DNA from: a virus
Direction: 5' to 3' (one strand)
Length of the DNA stretch: 29,638 bases
Virus record (IMG/VR): IMGVR_UViG_3300021959_000265
Span: 1 to 29,638 of that record
Part shown: piece after piece, positions 28,938-29,638 of the stretch
Layout of the letters: each line of letters opens with the position of its first letter
Numbering within the stretch: position 1 is the stretch's first letter
Position numbers and translations under genes: made by a program
The notes under the pieces: model-generated
What the model was told of the DNA's origin: nothing
The model's database searches: none
The model's input: the letters and a program-made list of their open reading frames with translations, nothing else

Positions 28938-28951
28938 TGAAAACCAACACA

Positions 28952-29638
28952 ATGGCAGGGAGCGAATCAAAGCCCGAGGGCGAACTCATCAAGAAGTACA
29001 TCGAGAAGCACCTCGACGACCTCAACGACAAGAGCGAACCACTCGGAAAAAAGACGCTCGCCCGCATCATCGTCAGAGATAACCCCGAGATGTTCACCGA
29101 GGACGACGTGGACAAAGTTCGACGGATGATTCGCTACTACACCGGACAGGGGGGAGAGAGGCAAAGGAAGAACAAGATCATCGACGCGCCACCCGCTCAC
29201 AGGGGTGCAGCGCAGATAAGGGGGAAGAGCATCCCCGAGAGCCATGCCCGCAGGCACAAGCCCTTCGAGATTGAGGGCAAGCGCATCGGCATCATCTCCG
29301 ACGTGCATATCCCATACCACGACCCCGCTGCCATCTGCGCAGCTCTGGACTATTTTCAGAAGAAGGAGGTGGACACCATCCTGATGAATGGCGACATCTT
29401 GGACTTTTGGAAGATATCCCGATTCCTGAAGAAAGGGAGCAAGCCTGACCTCGTTGAAGAGATCGAGGCGGGGCGTGAGTTCCTTGAGTGGCTGCGGTGG
29501 CAGTTCCCCGAGGCTCGCATTTATTACAAGCTCGGAAACCACGAGGCGCGATGGGAGCTGTACCTCTGGGAAAAGGCGGGGGAGATGGCCAAAGCCCTCG
29601 AGATGGAGTTCGGGCAGTCGCTCGGCTTCGCCCACTTT
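28952..29638 (+). CDS. Metallophosphoesterase, N-terminal part (continues at window start)
   Basis: The first 229 codons of the phosphoesterase completed at positions 131-520. Residues 1-75 form a separate helical region, KKTLARIIVRDNPEMFTEDDVDKVRRMIRYYTGQGGERQRKN, which resembles a small helix-turn-helix DNA-binding module. I recall this fusion in Bacteroidota phage phosphoesterases. The catalytic domain starts near residue 108 with RIGIISDVHIPYHD, then TILMNGDILDFWK and YYKLGNHEARWELYLW. The enzyme likely acts on a nucleic acid or nucleotide phosphodiester; the DNA-binding-like N-terminus supports that idea. It has its own promoter and an A-rich leader. Confidence 0.92.
   Translation, partial: MAGSESKPEGELIKKYIEKHLDDLNDKSEPLGKKTLARIIVRDNPEMFTEDDVDKVRRMIRYYTGQGGERQRKNKIIDAPPAHRGAAQIRGKSIPESHARRHKPFEIEGKRIGIISDVHIPYHDPAAICAALDYFQKKEVDTILMNGDILDFWKISRFLKKGSKPDLVEEIEAGREFLEWLRWQFPEARIYYKLGNHEARWELYLWEKAGEMAKALEMEFGQSLGFAHF
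29509..29638. repeat. Terminal redundancy, right copy
   Basis: This is the right-hand copy of the first 130 bases, with two mismatches. Reading through it, codon 229 of the metallophosphoesterase begun at 28952 continues directly into position 131 of the window. The overlap is therefore an assembly overlap of a circular map and not a second gene copy. Confidence 0.93.

Noticed and set aside
1-29638. CRISPR arrays, insertion sequences, integrase/attP or lysogeny repressor.
   Set aside because: No spaced direct repeats, transposase, recombinase or CI-like protein was seen; the possible RHH protein at 11793 alone does not indicate lysogeny.

Overview
The window is almost certainly the complete genome of a small tailed phage (Caudoviricetes, siphovirus-like) of a Bacteroidota host, linearised inside a gene. 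Bases 1-130 recur at 29509-29638 with two mismatches, so the unique sequence is about 29,508 bp and the metallophosphoesterase gene cut by the two ends rejoins in frame to 358 codons. The Bacteroidota assignment rests on three things. Nearly every intergenic gap holds a TAnnTTTG promoter -7 element, one of them with a perfect TTTG at 19 bp spacing. Start codons follow A-rich leaders rather than Shine-Dalgarno sequences. Many proteins look like families I know from Flavobacterium, Bacteroides and related phages (recollection, not searched). The coding sequence is GC-rich and strongly favours C- or G-ending codons.

Layout, with all genes on + except one: (a) 28952-665, a metallophosphoesterase and a small Cys-rich protein; (b) 778-3492, head and tail-tube block with acidic scaffold-like protein, decoration-like protein, major capsid protein and tail tube, separated by strong terminators; (c) 3648-8994, a second structural block with a virion protein, a portal carrying an extra C-terminal domain, a head-tail connector and two concanavalin A-like fibre or adhesin proteins; (d) 8984-10445, lysis cassette with DUF5675 enzyme, holin-like protein, a small membrane protein and a lipoprotein with a C-terminal membrane anchor that fits a unimolecular spanin; (e) 10531-16310, early and replication genes behind the best promoter, including an SSB-like protein, a possible RHH regulator, a DUF6291/DnaD-like protein, a VRR-NUC nuclease and a stand-alone DnaA domain IV protein; (f) 16282-18996, ParB-methyltransferase, small terminase and large terminase; (g) 19026-27283, tail assembly chaperone with a probable -1 frameshift, tail proteins, a large tail-tip-like protein and the tape measure; (h) 27457-28059, XkdF-like prohead protease; (i) 28039-28884 on minus, a PAPS-reductase-like PP-loop protein.

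There is no recognisable integrase, repressor, DNA polymerase, helicase or tRNA. The phage probably uses the host replisome, recruited by its DnaA-like and DnaD-like proteins, and shows no sign of being temperate. The gene order is unusual: capsid and tail tube lie upstream of the portal, and the terminase sits on the far side of the lysis and replication genes, next to the tail genes. The most interesting signals are the U9 slippery run opening a start-less second frame in the tail chaperone gene, the candidate u-spanin, a structured 105-nt leader ahead of the replication operon, two tandem 24-nt palindromes beside a pentanucleotide repeat in the DnaD-like gene, and the divergent PP-loop/phosphoesterase pair that looks like an accessory insertion.
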